A stretch of DNA of 64,000 nt from JAGOCV01 sp049445855. GTDB lineage: Bacteria > Pseudomonadota > Gammaproteobacteria > Burkholderiales > Burkholderiaceae_C. Below the pieces are notes generated by a model. It had not been told where the DNA came from, did no database searches, and saw only the letters and a list, made by a program, of their open reading frames with translations. The DNA lies in NCBI RefSeq assembly GCF_049445855.1, contig NZ_JBMSDV010000004.1, positions 62,001-126,000 of the forward strand, written 5' to 3'. Position numbers and translations under genes: made by a program. Below are positions 1 through 7,909 of the stretch, in pieces. How positions within the stretch are numbered: position 1 is the first letter of the stretch; each line of letters begins with the position of its first letter.

Positions 1-2
1 GG

Positions 3-830
3 GACTACGTGCGATGGCTGCGCCAGCAACGCACGCTGCATCCGATGCGCCTGCTGCGCCGCCTGCGCGACCAGCTGCGCGGCACCGTCGCCGAACTGCG
101 CGATGCGCTGTCGGGCCGCAACTACGTCGCCGACTATGTTCAGACGCTCACGCATGAAGTGAAGAGCCCGCTGTCCGCGATCCGCGGTGCCGCCGAACTG
201 CTGCAGGATGCCGAAGGCGGTGACGCGCCGCAGATGAACGAGCAGCAGCGCAAACTGTTCCTGGACAACATCATGCGCGAGACGCAGCGCATCCAGGAGA
301 CCGTGGACCGCATGATGGAGCTCACCGCGCTCGAGACACAACGCACGCTCAACCGCGTCGCCACCGTCGCGCTGTTGCCATTGCTCGAAGACGTGGCCGC
401 CAGCGCTGGCGCCGCCGCCGCGCCGCGCGGCATCCACGTGAAGATCAATGCGCCCGGGGGCAATGCCGACATCCTCGCGGTCGACGGCGACGCCTTCCTG
501 CTGCGCCGCGCCATCGCCAACCTGGTGGACAACGCCGTCGCTTTCTCACCCGATGGTGGCGAGGTCGTCATCGGCCTGCAGGCCGCAGGCCGCCAGCTGC
601 TGCACGTCTCGGTGAAGGACCAGGGTCCTGGCATTCCTGCGTACGCGCAGGACAAGGTGTTCGAGAAGTTCTATTCACTCGCGCGCCCCGCGACACAGAA
701 AAAGAGCACCGGTCTCGGCCTCGCGTTCGTGCACGAGATCGCATCGCTGCACCACGGCAGCATCAAGCTGGCGAACGCGCCGGGCGGCGGGGCTGTCGCA
801 ACGCTGACGTTGCCGCGCGATACGGCCTGA
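3..830 (+). CDS. creC: CreC-type sensor histidine kinase, C-terminal part (5' truncated by window edge)
   Basis: The reading frame is open from the first bases, so the N-terminal sensor region lies outside the window. What is visible is a HisKA domain with the phospho-acceptor His in LTHEVKSPL (codon at 153-155) and a HATPase_c domain with the N box (NLVDNAV), G1 box (DQGPGIP) and G2 box (GLGLAF). The stretch around YVQTLTHEVKSP and IRGAAELL is characteristic of CreC, the inner-membrane kinase that phosphorylates CreB. The usual next gene, creD, is absent; an MFS transporter follows instead. The family call is strong; the creC symbol rests on motif resemblance and on creB presumably lying upstream. 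Confidence 0.8.
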   Translation, partial: DYVRWLRQQRTLHPMRLLRRLRDQLRGTVAELRDALSGRNYVADYVQTLTHEVKSPLSAIRGAAELLQDAEGGDAPQMNEQQRKLFLDNIMRETQRIQETVDRMMELTALETQRTLNRVATVALLPLLEDVAASAGAAAAPRGIHVKINAPGGNADILAVDGDAFLLRRAIANLVDNAVAFSPDGGEVVIGLQAAGRQLLHVSVKDQGPGIPAYAQDKVFEKFYSLARPATQKKSTGLGLAFVHEIASLHHGSIKLANAPGGGAVATLTLPRDTA

Positions 831-972
831 AAAGCGGCGCCGGCCGCCAACCCTCATCCCCATCAGGTCTCTCGTTCTGGCGGATAAACGGGGCTCTCAA
901 CGAAAACGACAAAAAGGCCGGAGACAAGGTTGCGTGGCCGCCATGGGCCCGCGTTGAAACTGAAGTCTCCCC

Positions 973-2151
973 ATGAATCTTCCCCTGCTCGCGCTGGCGA
1001 TCTCTGCCTTCGGCATCGGCACCACCGAATTCGTCATCATGGGTCTGCTGCCCGAAGTGGCGCGCGACCTGCAAGTCTCCATCTCTTCCGCGGGGCTGCT
1101 CATCACCGGCTATGCGCTGGGTGTCGCCATTGGCGCGCCGATCATGGCGATGCTCACGGCGCGGCTGCCGCGCAAGCGTGCGCTGCTCGCCCTGATGCTC
1201 GTGTTCATCGTCGGCAACGCGTTCTGCGCGCTGTCGGACAGCTACTGGCTGCTGATGGTGGCGCGCGTGGTGACGGCGCTGTGCCACGGCGCGTTCTTCG
1301 GCATCGGCGCGGTCACGGCCGCGAGCCTGGTGCCGCCCAACCGCAGCGCGTCGGCCGTCGCCATGATGTTCACCGGCCTCACGCTGGCCAACGTGCTGGG
1401 CGTGCCGGCGGGCACCGCGCTCGGCCAGGCGGCCGGCTGGCGCATGACGTTCTGGACGGTCACCGTCATCGGCGTGATTGCCTTCATCGCGCTGTCGCGC
1501 TTCCTGCCGAAGGACGGCGCAACCGAACCCGCCGATGTGCGTAGCGAACTGCGCAGCCTCGCCAACGCCCGCGTATGGATGGCGCTGGGCATGACGGTGC
1601 TGTTCTCCGCGTCGATGTTCGCGCTCTTCACCTACATCGCGCCGATCCTGGGCGAGATCACGGGCGTCTCGCCTCAAGGCGTGACCTGGACGCTGCTGCT
1701 GATCGGTGTGGGCCTGACCATCGGCAACGTGATCGGCGGGCGGCTCGCGGACTGGCGTCTTTCCACCAGCCTGATCGGTCTGGCGGTACTCATCGCGCTG
1801 CTGCAGGCGGCGTTCTACTGGACATCTGCATGGCTGATTCCCGCCGAATTGACGCTGCTGCTGTGGGGCGCAGCCAGCTTCGCCGCCTGCGCAGCACTGC
1901 AGCTCAATGCGATGCGTGCCGGCGCGGCTGCGCCGAGCCTGATCTCCACCCTCAACATCGGCGCGTTCAATGCGGGCAACGCGCTGGGTGCATGGCTGGG
2001 CAGCGCGGTGATTGCCTCGGGCCTGGGCCTCCGGCCGGTCACGTTGTGGGCCGCGGCCATGGCCGTCGTGGCGCTGGCGCTCACGCTGCTGTACTTCCGC
2101 AAACCGGCCGCACCGACGCACGCGCTGCCGGACGGCGCGCAGAACTGCTGA
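973..2151 (+). CDS. MFS transporter, DHA1 family (sugar/drug efflux type)
   Basis: A 392-residue protein made almost entirely of hydrophobic segments, consistent with 12 transmembrane helices. The first helix contains GIGTTEFVIMG, typical of the AraJ/YdhP/NepI branch of DHA1 proton-driven exporters. The loop between helices 2 and 3 carries the MFS motif A-like segment ARLPRKRAL, and helix 5 has the GVPAGTALGQ antiporter-type motif C. It is expected to export a small solute, sugar or drug across the inner membrane; the substrate cannot be read from sequence. Only a poor ribosome-binding site precedes the ATG. It sits alone between the kinase tail and a methyltransferase gene. Confidence 0.85.
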   Translation: MNLPLLALAISAFGIGTTEFVIMGLLPEVARDLQVSISSAGLLITGYALGVAIGAPIMAMLTARLPRKRALLALMLVFIVGNAFCALSDSYWLLMVARVVTALCHGAFFGIGAVTAASLVPPNRSASAVAMMFTGLTLANVLGVPAGTALGQAAGWRMTFWTVTVIGVIAFIALSRFLPKDGATEPADVRSELRSLANARVWMALGMTVLFSASMFALFTYIAPILGEITGVSPQGVTWTLLLIGVGLTIGNVIGGRLADWRLSTSLIGLAVLIALLQAAFYWTSAWLIPAELTLLLWGAASFAACAALQLNAMRAGAAAPSLISTLNIGAFNAGNALGAWLGSAVIASGLGLRPVTLWAAAMAVVALALTLLYFRKPAAPTHALPDGAQNC

Positions 2152-2162
2152 GCTGCACGAGC

Positions 2163-2178
2163 CCTCGCCCGGGCGAGG
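2163..2178. repeat. 16-bp perfect palindrome between the MFS and methyltransferase genes
   Basis: CCTCGCCCGGGCGAGG reads identically on both strands and ends just before the putative -10 box of the next gene. It could be a transcription-factor operator, or fold as a short hairpin at the end of the MFS mRNA. No T-tract follows, so it is not a standard intrinsic terminator. Confidence 0.5.
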
Positions 2179-2180
2179 CT

Positions 2181-2186
2181 TAAGAT
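2181..2186 (+). promoter_or_regulatory. Putative -10 box (TAAGAT) placed for a leaderless transcript
   Basis: TAAGAT ends six bases before the ATG at 2193, which would put the transcription start at or next to the start codon. There is no Shine-Dalgarno sequence between them. No convincing -35 box is visible. The same arrangement occurs at 33235 and 39735. Confidence 0.4.
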
Positions 2187-2192
2187 CGCCCG

Positions 2193-3374
2193 ATGATCGA
2201 ATGGACCGAGCCCGCCACGGGCATGTCGCATCAGGCGCGCTGGCGTTCCGAGAATGGCAGCGCCGCACCGAAGCGCGTGCAGTTGGTGGACGACGCCCTC
2301 ACCGCCGACGCGGCGTTCAGCCTCGCGAGCGAAGGCACGGCGATGCTGTGGCAGGGCGACTTCCAGAACGCGCGCCAGTTGCTGCAGGCACTCGCCCGGC
2401 GCACCGAGCGCAAACCGCGCAGCGCCAGCAAGAAGGCGCGCGAGCAGAACGCGAAGGCCGCGCAACGTGCAGAGGCTCCGCCGTCGCAGGTGTTTCATCT
2501 GCACCGCCAGGCGCAGGCGCAACGCGCACGCACGCTCGGCATGGTGCTGGTACCGGTGAACGGCGACTACAGCGTGCCGCTGCGCCGTGCGCCCGACTTC
2601 ACCGCCGCGTGCACCGAGGCCTGGGGACCGGCCGATGGTTTCACCTCCGTCGTGTCGCTGCGCGAGCTGCTCGGCCTCGTGGGCGCGCACGAGTGGCGCA
2701 AGAAGGGCGTGGAGATCCCCGCGCTCGGCGAGCCGCCGCTCAACCGCATCCATCCGCACTACGGCGTGTTCTCGCCGGTGCGCGGCGAGTATGTGGATCT
2801 GGTCGCGATGGTGCCATTGCCTGCCGGTACGAAGACCGGTGTCGCCTTCGACATCGGTGTGGGTACCGGCGTGCTGTCGGCCGTGCTCTCGCGGCGCGGC
2901 GTGGCACGCGTCATCGCCACCGACCAGGACCCGCGTGCGCTGGCCTGTGCGCGCGAAAACCTCGAAAGACTGCAGCTGCCGAATCCCGTCGAGGTCATCG
3001 AAGCCGATCTCTTCCCGCCCGGCCGCGCGGCGCTCGCCGTGTGCAACCCGCCCTGGCTGCCCGCGCGCGCAGCCACACCGATCGAACACGCCATCTACGA
3101 CGAAGACAGCCGCATGCTGCGCGGTTTCCTCTCGGGGCTGGCCGGGCATCTGGCGCCCGATGGCGAAGGCTGGCTCATCATGTCCGACTTCGCCGAACAC
3201 CTGGGCCTGCGCACGCGCGAACAACTGCTCGGCTGGATTGCAGACGCGAAGCTGCGTGTGATCGAGCGCCATGACATCCGCCCTCGCCACGGCAAGGCGC
3301 AGGACTCGGCCGACCCGCTCGCGGCCGCACGCGCGGCCGAGGTCACGTCGCTCTGGCGGCTGGTCCACAATTAG
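2193..3374 (+). CDS. Class I SAM-dependent methyltransferase (RlmG/PrmC-like fold)
   Basis: A 393-residue protein whose C-terminal half is a Rossmann-type methyltransferase. It has the SAM-binding motif DIGVGTGVLSAVLS (about residue 225), the acidic loop ATDQDPRALACA and the catalytic NPPW motif (about residue 285), which is typical of enzymes methylating an amide or exocyclic base nitrogen, such as PrmC, HemK and RlmG. The N-terminal 150 residues are less conserved and include a basic segment rich in Lys/Arg/Gln that could bind RNA. The substrate is not known. The ATG is chosen because the frame reads cleanly from it and a putative -10 lies just upstream. Confidence 0.75.
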   Translation: MIEWTEPATGMSHQARWRSENGSAAPKRVQLVDDALTADAAFSLASEGTAMLWQGDFQNARQLLQALARRTERKPRSASKKAREQNAKAAQRAEAPPSQVFHLHRQAQAQRARTLGMVLVPVNGDYSVPLRRAPDFTAACTEAWGPADGFTSVVSLRELLGLVGAHEWRKKGVEIPALGEPPLNRIHPHYGVFSPVRGEYVDLVAMVPLPAGTKTGVAFDIGVGTGVLSAVLSRRGVARVIATDQDPRALACARENLERLQLPNPVEVIEADLFPPGRAALAVCNPPWLPARAATPIEHAIYDEDSRMLRGFLSGLAGHLAPDGEGWLIMSDFAEHLGLRTREQLLGWIADAKLRVIERHDIRPRHGKAQDSADPLAAARAAEVTSLWRLVHN

Positions 3375-3420
3375 TGCCTTGCACCACGCGCCTTCACGAA
3401 CATCCGGAGCACCGATCCCC

Positions 3421-4122
3421 ATGACCGACGCCACGCCACCGCTGCACATCATCTCGTCCATGGCCACGCGCCAGGTGCTCTCCGGACTCGCGGAGCAGTA
3501 CCGCGCGGCCGGCGGGCCCGAGGTGAAGCTCGAATCGGTCGGTGGTGTCGACGCCGCCAAGCGCGTGCAGGCCGGTGAACCGTTCGACGGCGTGATCCTC
3601 GCGTCCAATGCCATCGACCAGCTCATCGCCGACGCCAAGGTGCTCGCCGGCAGCCGGGTGGACATCGTGAAGTCGGGCATCGCCATCGCCGTGCGCGCAG
3701 GCGCGCCGCATCCTTCCATCGCCGACGAAGCCGCCGTCCGCCAGGCCGTGAAGGATGCCGCCACGCTGGGCTATTCCACGGGACCGAGCGGCGTCTACCT
3801 GATGAAGCTGTTCGAGCGCTGGGGCATCGCGGAAGAGATCAAGCCGCGCATCGTGCAGGCGCCGCCCGGCATTCCGGTGGGCAGCCTGGTCGCCAGGGGT
3901 GAGATCGCGCTGGGCTTCCAGCAACTGAGTGAACTGCTGCCGCTCGAGGGCATCGACATCCTCGGACCGCTGCCGGCGGACATCCAGAGTATCACCACCT
4001 TCTCGGGCGGCGTGGCGGCCACCAGCCAGCGGCCCGATGCCGTGCGTGCGCTGCTGGCCTTCATGGCGTCGCCGCAGGCCACGCCGGTGAAACAACGCAA
4101 CGGCATGGACGCGGCCGCCTGA
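3421..4122 (+). CDS. ModA-like periplasmic-binding-protein-fold protein without signal peptide
   Basis: A 233-residue protein of the molybdate/sulfate-binding (ModA/type II PBP) fold: an N-terminal IISSMATRQVLSGL segment, then the hinge-type VKSGIAIAVRAG, the YSTGPSGVYLMKLFERWG segment and the C-terminal SGGVAATSQRPDAVRALLAFMASPQA. In ABC transporters these proteins are exported, yet this one begins MTDATPPLHI with no hydrophobic signal, and the in-frame upstream sequence is an Arg-rich shadow of the previous gene. No permease or ATPase gene is adjacent. It may therefore be a cytoplasmic ligand-binding protein rather than a transporter component. The start at the ATG after GATCCCC is the only reasonable one. 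Confidence 0.7.
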   Translation: MTDATPPLHIISSMATRQVLSGLAEQYRAAGGPEVKLESVGGVDAAKRVQAGEPFDGVILASNAIDQLIADAKVLAGSRVDIVKSGIAIAVRAGAPHPSIADEAAVRQAVKDAATLGYSTGPSGVYLMKLFERWGIAEEIKPRIVQAPPGIPVGSLVARGEIALGFQQLSELLPLEGIDILGPLPADIQSITTFSGGVAATSQRPDAVRALLAFMASPQATPVKQRNGMDAAA

Positions 4123-4279
4123 GCCTCCGGCTGCAAGGCCGGCCGCCACGCCCCGCGGCTTCACGCCGGCTTCACAAACCCGCGATCCGCCTCACACAGG
4201 CTTCAAACCGGCTACGCGCCGGCCCGCGAAAGTCCCTCCCGTGCATCGACGCACGGACACACGGGAAAAGGACTTTCAC

Positions 4280-6424
4280 ATGCAGCAGCAATCCGCCATC
4301 GCATCTGCCTTCGGCCGCTGGCTCTGGCTGGCCACGGCCGGCGCGGCGACCGCCTGTTTCATCATCCTCAGCACGCGCCCCGTGCAGGCGCAGACGCGCG
4401 ACGACGCGGCGCCACGCCTGAAGACCGAGAGCCCCTACTTCTTCGTGAAGAGCGACGATCCGTCGGCCGATGCGTTGCCACTCAAGTCCACCGACGTGAC
4501 GGTGCAGATCACCGGCGTGATCGCCGATGTCACGGTCACGCAGGTCTACCGCAACGAAGGCCAGCGTTCCATCGAAGCGCGCTACGTGTTCCCCGGCTCC
4601 ACGCGTGCCGCCGTCCACGGCATGACGGTGCGCCTGGCCGACCGGGTGATCACAGCCGACATCAGGGAGAAGCAGCGCGCACGCATCGAGTACGACGCCG
4701 CGAAGCGCGAAGGCAAGACCGCCGCGCTGCTGGAGCAGCACCTGCCCAACGTGTTCCAGATGAACGTCGCCAACATCCTGCCGGGCGACGAAGTGCGCGT
4801 GGAGCTGCGCTACACCGAGCTGCTGGTGCCGCAGTCGGGCCAGTACCAGTTCGTGTTCCCTACGGTGGTCGGGCCGCGCTACAACAGCCCGCAGTCGCAA
4901 CTCAATGCCGGTGGCAAGGCGGACTGGGTCGCGCAGCCTTACCTGCCAGAAGGCCGGCAGTCGAGCGCCGCCTTCGACCTGCGCGTGTTCATGAGCACGC
5001 CCATCGGCATCAAGGAAGTCGCATCGCCGTCGCACGACGTTCGCGTGTCACGCGAGGGCAATGGTGAAGGCGACCGCGCCGCCGTCACGCTCAAGACCAC
5101 CGGCTGGAATGAGAACAACCGCGACTTCATCCTCGACTACCGGCTTGCGGGCGACACGGTGGAGTCGGGCCTGCTGCTGCATCGCGGCCAGGGTGGCGGA
5201 CCCGAGGGGAGCCCGCTCGGCGAGAACTTCTTCCTCGCGATGATCGAGCCGCCCAAAGCCGTGCCGTCCAGCGTCATCACGCCGCGCGACTACATCTTCG
5301 TCGTGGACATCTCGGGGTCGATGCACGGCTTCCCGCTCGACACGGCGAAGGCGATGCTCGCGGAACTGATCGGTGGCCTGAAACCGAGCGACACGTTCAA
5401 CGTGATGCTGTTCGCAGGGAGCAGCCGCATGCTGTCACCGCAGTCCGTGCCGGCCACACGCGCCAACATCAACCAGGCGCTACGCACCATCGACCAGTAC
5501 CAGGGCAGCGGCAGCACCGAGCTCATGCCCGCATTGCGCCGCGTGTACGACGAACCGCGCCACGCGGACCTGTCGCGCACCGTGGTCGTGGTGACGGACG
5601 GCTACGTGACGGTGGAGTCCGAGGCCTTCGCGCTCGTGCGCAGGAACCTGTCGAAGGCCAATGTGTTTGCCTTCGGCATCGGCAGCGCGGTGAACCGCCA
5701 CCTGATGGAAGGCCTGGCGCGCGCCGGCATGGGCGAACCCTTCATCATCACCAACGCGTCGCAGGCACCGGCCGAAGCGGCGCGCTTCCGCCGCATGATC
5801 GAGTCACCGGTGCTGACCAGCGTGAAGGCGCGCTTCGAAGGGCTGGACGTGTACGACGTGGAACCGCTGCAACTGCCCGATGTGCTGGGCGAGCGGCCCG
5901 TCATCGTATTCGGCAAGTGGCGCGGCGAGCCGCGTGGGCAGCTCGTCATCGAAGGACGCAGTGCGGAAGGCGCGCATCGCCAGGTGCTCCCCGTCCCCAC
6001 GGCCAGCACGCCCGGCATCGCGGCAGCGAAGGACACCCAGGCACTTCGCTATCTGTGGGCCCGCCATCGCATCGCCACGCTGAGCGACCAGGAGGCGCTC
6101 GACGGTCGTGGCGCCCAGCGCGAGGAGATCACCGCGCTCGGCCTGCGCTATGGCCTGTTGACCCAGTACACGAGCTTCCTCGCAGTCGACCGCGTCGTGC
6201 GCAACCCCGCGCCGCACGACGCCGCCGGTGTCGACCAGCCGTCGCCGCTGCCGCAGGGTGTGGGCAACCTCGCGGTCGGCAGCAGCAGCGCACCCGTGGT
6301 CGGGGCGGAGGTGCCTGGCACGCCGGAACCCGCCGCGTGGGGCGCAATGCTGGTCACGCTGTCGGTGCTGGCGATGGTGGCGCGCCGTTCGCGGCGTCGC
6401 AAGGCCGCCGCGTTCACGGCCTGA
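4280..6424 (+). CDS. VIT and vWA domain protein with PEP-CTERM-type sorting signal
   Basis: A 714-residue exported protein. After a signal sequence (residues about 8-37, ending VQAQ) comes a vault/inter-alpha-trypsin (VIT) domain, roughly residues 50-200, containing VTVTQVYRNEGQ and ARYVFPGST. A von Willebrand A domain follows (about 330-510) with the metal-site motif DISGSMHG and a later TELMPAL and VVTDG. The C-terminus is a PEP-CTERM-type tail: TPEPAAWGAM, a hydrophobic helix, then an RRSRRRK cluster. Such tails are cut by exosortases, and an exosortase gene starts 12 bp downstream. The ATG at 4280 is preferred to the GTG 39 bp upstream because GGGAAAAGGA lies at the right distance. Related VIT/vWA proteins are targets of a sortase in marine proteobacteria; here the target is paired with an exosortase. 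Confidence 0.85.
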   Translation: MQQQSAIASAFGRWLWLATAGAATACFIILSTRPVQAQTRDDAAPRLKTESPYFFVKSDDPSADALPLKSTDVTVQITGVIADVTVTQVYRNEGQRSIEARYVFPGSTRAAVHGMTVRLADRVITADIREKQRARIEYDAAKREGKTAALLEQHLPNVFQMNVANILPGDEVRVELRYTELLVPQSGQYQFVFPTVVGPRYNSPQSQLNAGGKADWVAQPYLPEGRQSSAAFDLRVFMSTPIGIKEVASPSHDVRVSREGNGEGDRAAVTLKTTGWNENNRDFILDYRLAGDTVESGLLLHRGQGGGPEGSPLGENFFLAMIEPPKAVPSSVITPRDYIFVVDISGSMHGFPLDTAKAMLAELIGGLKPSDTFNVMLFAGSSRMLSPQSVPATRANINQALRTIDQYQGSGSTELMPALRRVYDEPRHADLSRTVVVVTDGYVTVESEAFALVRRNLSKANVFAFGIGSAVNRHLMEGLARAGMGEPFIITNASQAPAEAARFRRMIESPVLTSVKARFEGLDVYDVEPLQLPDVLGERPVIVFGKWRGEPRGQLVIEGRSAEGAHRQVLPVPTASTPGIAAAKDTQALRYLWARHRIATLSDQEALDGRGAQREEITALGLRYGLLTQYTSFLAVDRVVRNPAPHDAAGVDQPSPLPQGVGNLAVGSSSAPVVGAEVPGTPEPAAWGAMLVTLSVLAMVARRSRRRKAAAFTA

Positions 6425-6436
6425 GCAGTAGGAGCA

Positions 6437-7330
6437 ATGCACATGGCCCTGCCCCGCCTGCTCAACAACGCGCGCTTCGTGCGCTACGGCGTGCGTGTGG
6501 ACACCGCACCCGAATGGATCTGGCTCGCGCTGTTCGCCACCGCGCTCTGGCCGGCCTGGTGGTGGATGGCGCGTCGCATGCTCGACGGCTCCGACGATCC
6601 GCTGGGCCTGCTCGCGCTGGCCGTGCTCTGCGGCCTGGTGTGGCAACAGCGCCGCGTGCTGCGTCCCGCGCCGAAGCTCGCGTGGCTCGCCATCGCGCTG
6701 GGGCTGGCGCTCTGCGCCACTGTCGGCGTGGCGCTGCTGCCGCCATTGGCCAGTGCATTGCTTGCCGTGCTGGCCGTGGCCGCAGCGCTCGCGGCGTGGC
6801 TGCCTGCGTCGGTGCCCACGCTGCCGGTGCTCGGGCTTGCCGTTCTGGCGCTGCCGTTGCTGGCATCGCTGCAGTTCTATGCCGGCTATCCGCTGCGCGT
6901 GATCACCGCAGAAGCCAGTGCGTGGTTGCTGTCCGGTGGCTACGAAGTCGTGCGTAGCGGTGCGAGCTTGCGCGTGGACGGCCAGCTGATCATCGTCGAC
7001 GCACCGTGCTCCGGCGTGCAGATGGCATGGCTCGGGTACTTCACCGCATGCGTGGTGGCGCTGCATGTACGGCGCAGCAACGCCCGCTTCCTCGCACGCC
7101 TGCCCTTCGTCGGCGCGCTCGTGCTCGCGGGCAACGTGGCTCGCAACACCGTGCTCGTCGCGTTCGCCGGTGCGGGCCACGCGCTGCCGCAATGGGCGCA
7201 CGAAGCCGTGGGCCTGCTGACGCTGGCCGCAGTCTGCGGATCGATCGCGTGGGTGATGGGTCTCGTGGGCCGCATGGGTCTCGCGGGCCGGCCCGGCATG
7301 TTCAAGGGAGGCCGTCATGAACTGGCTTGA
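6437..7330 (+). CDS. xrt: Exosortase (integral-membrane transpeptidase-like protease)
   Basis: A 297-residue polytopic membrane protein with the exosortase active-site pattern: Cys191 in DAPCSGVQM, Arg236 in GNVARNTVLV and His255 in AHEAVG. In this family the Cys-Arg-His set cleaves PEP-CTERM tails on the outer face of the inner membrane. The likely substrate is the VIT/vWA protein encoded immediately upstream; the accessory gene downstream overlaps this gene by 14 bp. The length and about eight hydrophobic segments fit the family. The exosortase subclass cannot be fixed by eye. A start at the internal ATG two codons later is equally possible. Confidence 0.88.
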   Translation: MHMALPRLLNNARFVRYGVRVDTAPEWIWLALFATALWPAWWWMARRMLDGSDDPLGLLALAVLCGLVWQQRRVLRPAPKLAWLAIALGLALCATVGVALLPPLASALLAVLAVAAALAAWLPASVPTLPVLGLAVLALPLLASLQFYAGYPLRVITAEASAWLLSGGYEVVRSGASLRVDGQLIIVDAPCSGVQMAWLGYFTACVVALHVRRSNARFLARLPFVGALVLAGNVARNTVLVAFAGAGHALPQWAHEAVGLLTLAAVCGSIAWVMGLVGRMGLAGRPGMFKGGRHELA

Positions 7331-7907
7331 ACGCATCACACAACCCGTCTCGCATCTCTTCACCAACTTCTTCATCCATCGCGTGCTGTTCAAGACGGCG
7401 TGCGCGGTGGTGCTGCCGGCCTGCGCGCTGGGAGGTGCCGCCGTCACGGCGATGCAGCCACGCGGCGCCGACCTGCCTGCAACCACCTCCGCCGTCGAGT
7501 GGCCGATGCAATGGCAGGGGCAGCCGCTGCGCCCGCTTGCGCTCACCGACGTGGAGCTGCGCTTCGCACGCCGCTTCCCCGGCGCCATGGCGCGCATGAC
7601 CGACGGCGAACAGGTGCTGGTGCTGCGCCGCGTGAACCAGCCCACACGCATGCTGCATCCGGCCGTCGACTGCTACCAGGGCCTGGGCTACCGCATCGCG
7701 GATGCGCAACTCGAGCAGGACGCGCAGCAACGCCTGTGGCGCTGCTTCGAAGCCATGCATGCGGACGGCACCCGTCTGCGTGTGTGCGAACGCATCGAGG
7801 ACGCGAGCGGCCAGGGCTGGACCGACACGTCCGCCTGGTACTGGGCCGCCGTGCTGGGGCAATCACAAGGGCCGTGGCAGGCCGTCACCGTGGCGAGGGC
7901 GCTGTGA
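7317..7907 (+). CDS. EpsI-like exosortase accessory protein
   Basis: A 196-residue protein with one N-terminal membrane segment (residues about 22-42) and an extracytoplasmic domain. The segment HPAVDCYQGLGY resembles the conserved Cys-Tyr motif of the EpsI/DUF3485 proteins that accompany or are fused to exosortases. The ATG overlaps the end of the exosortase gene and has an excellent AGGGAGG ribosome-binding site, so the two are translationally coupled. EpsI-type proteins are needed with some exosortases, but their reaction is not established. The assignment combines motif and position. Confidence 0.65.
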   Translation: MNWLERITQPVSHLFTNFFIHRVLFKTACAVVLPACALGGAAVTAMQPRGADLPATTSAVEWPMQWQGQPLRPLALTDVELRFARRFPGAMARMTDGEQVLVLRRVNQPTRMLHPAVDCYQGLGYRIADAQLEQDAQQRLWRCFEAMHADGTRLRVCERIEDASGQGWTDTSAWYWAAVLGQSQGPWQAVTVARAL

Positions 7908-7909
7908 AC

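Noticed and set aside
7400..7909. In-frame extension upstream of the GT51 protein gene
   Set aside because: It overlaps the EpsI-like gene in another frame and is Arg/His-rich; the start at 7910 (or GTG 7904) gives a normal N-terminal membrane anchor.
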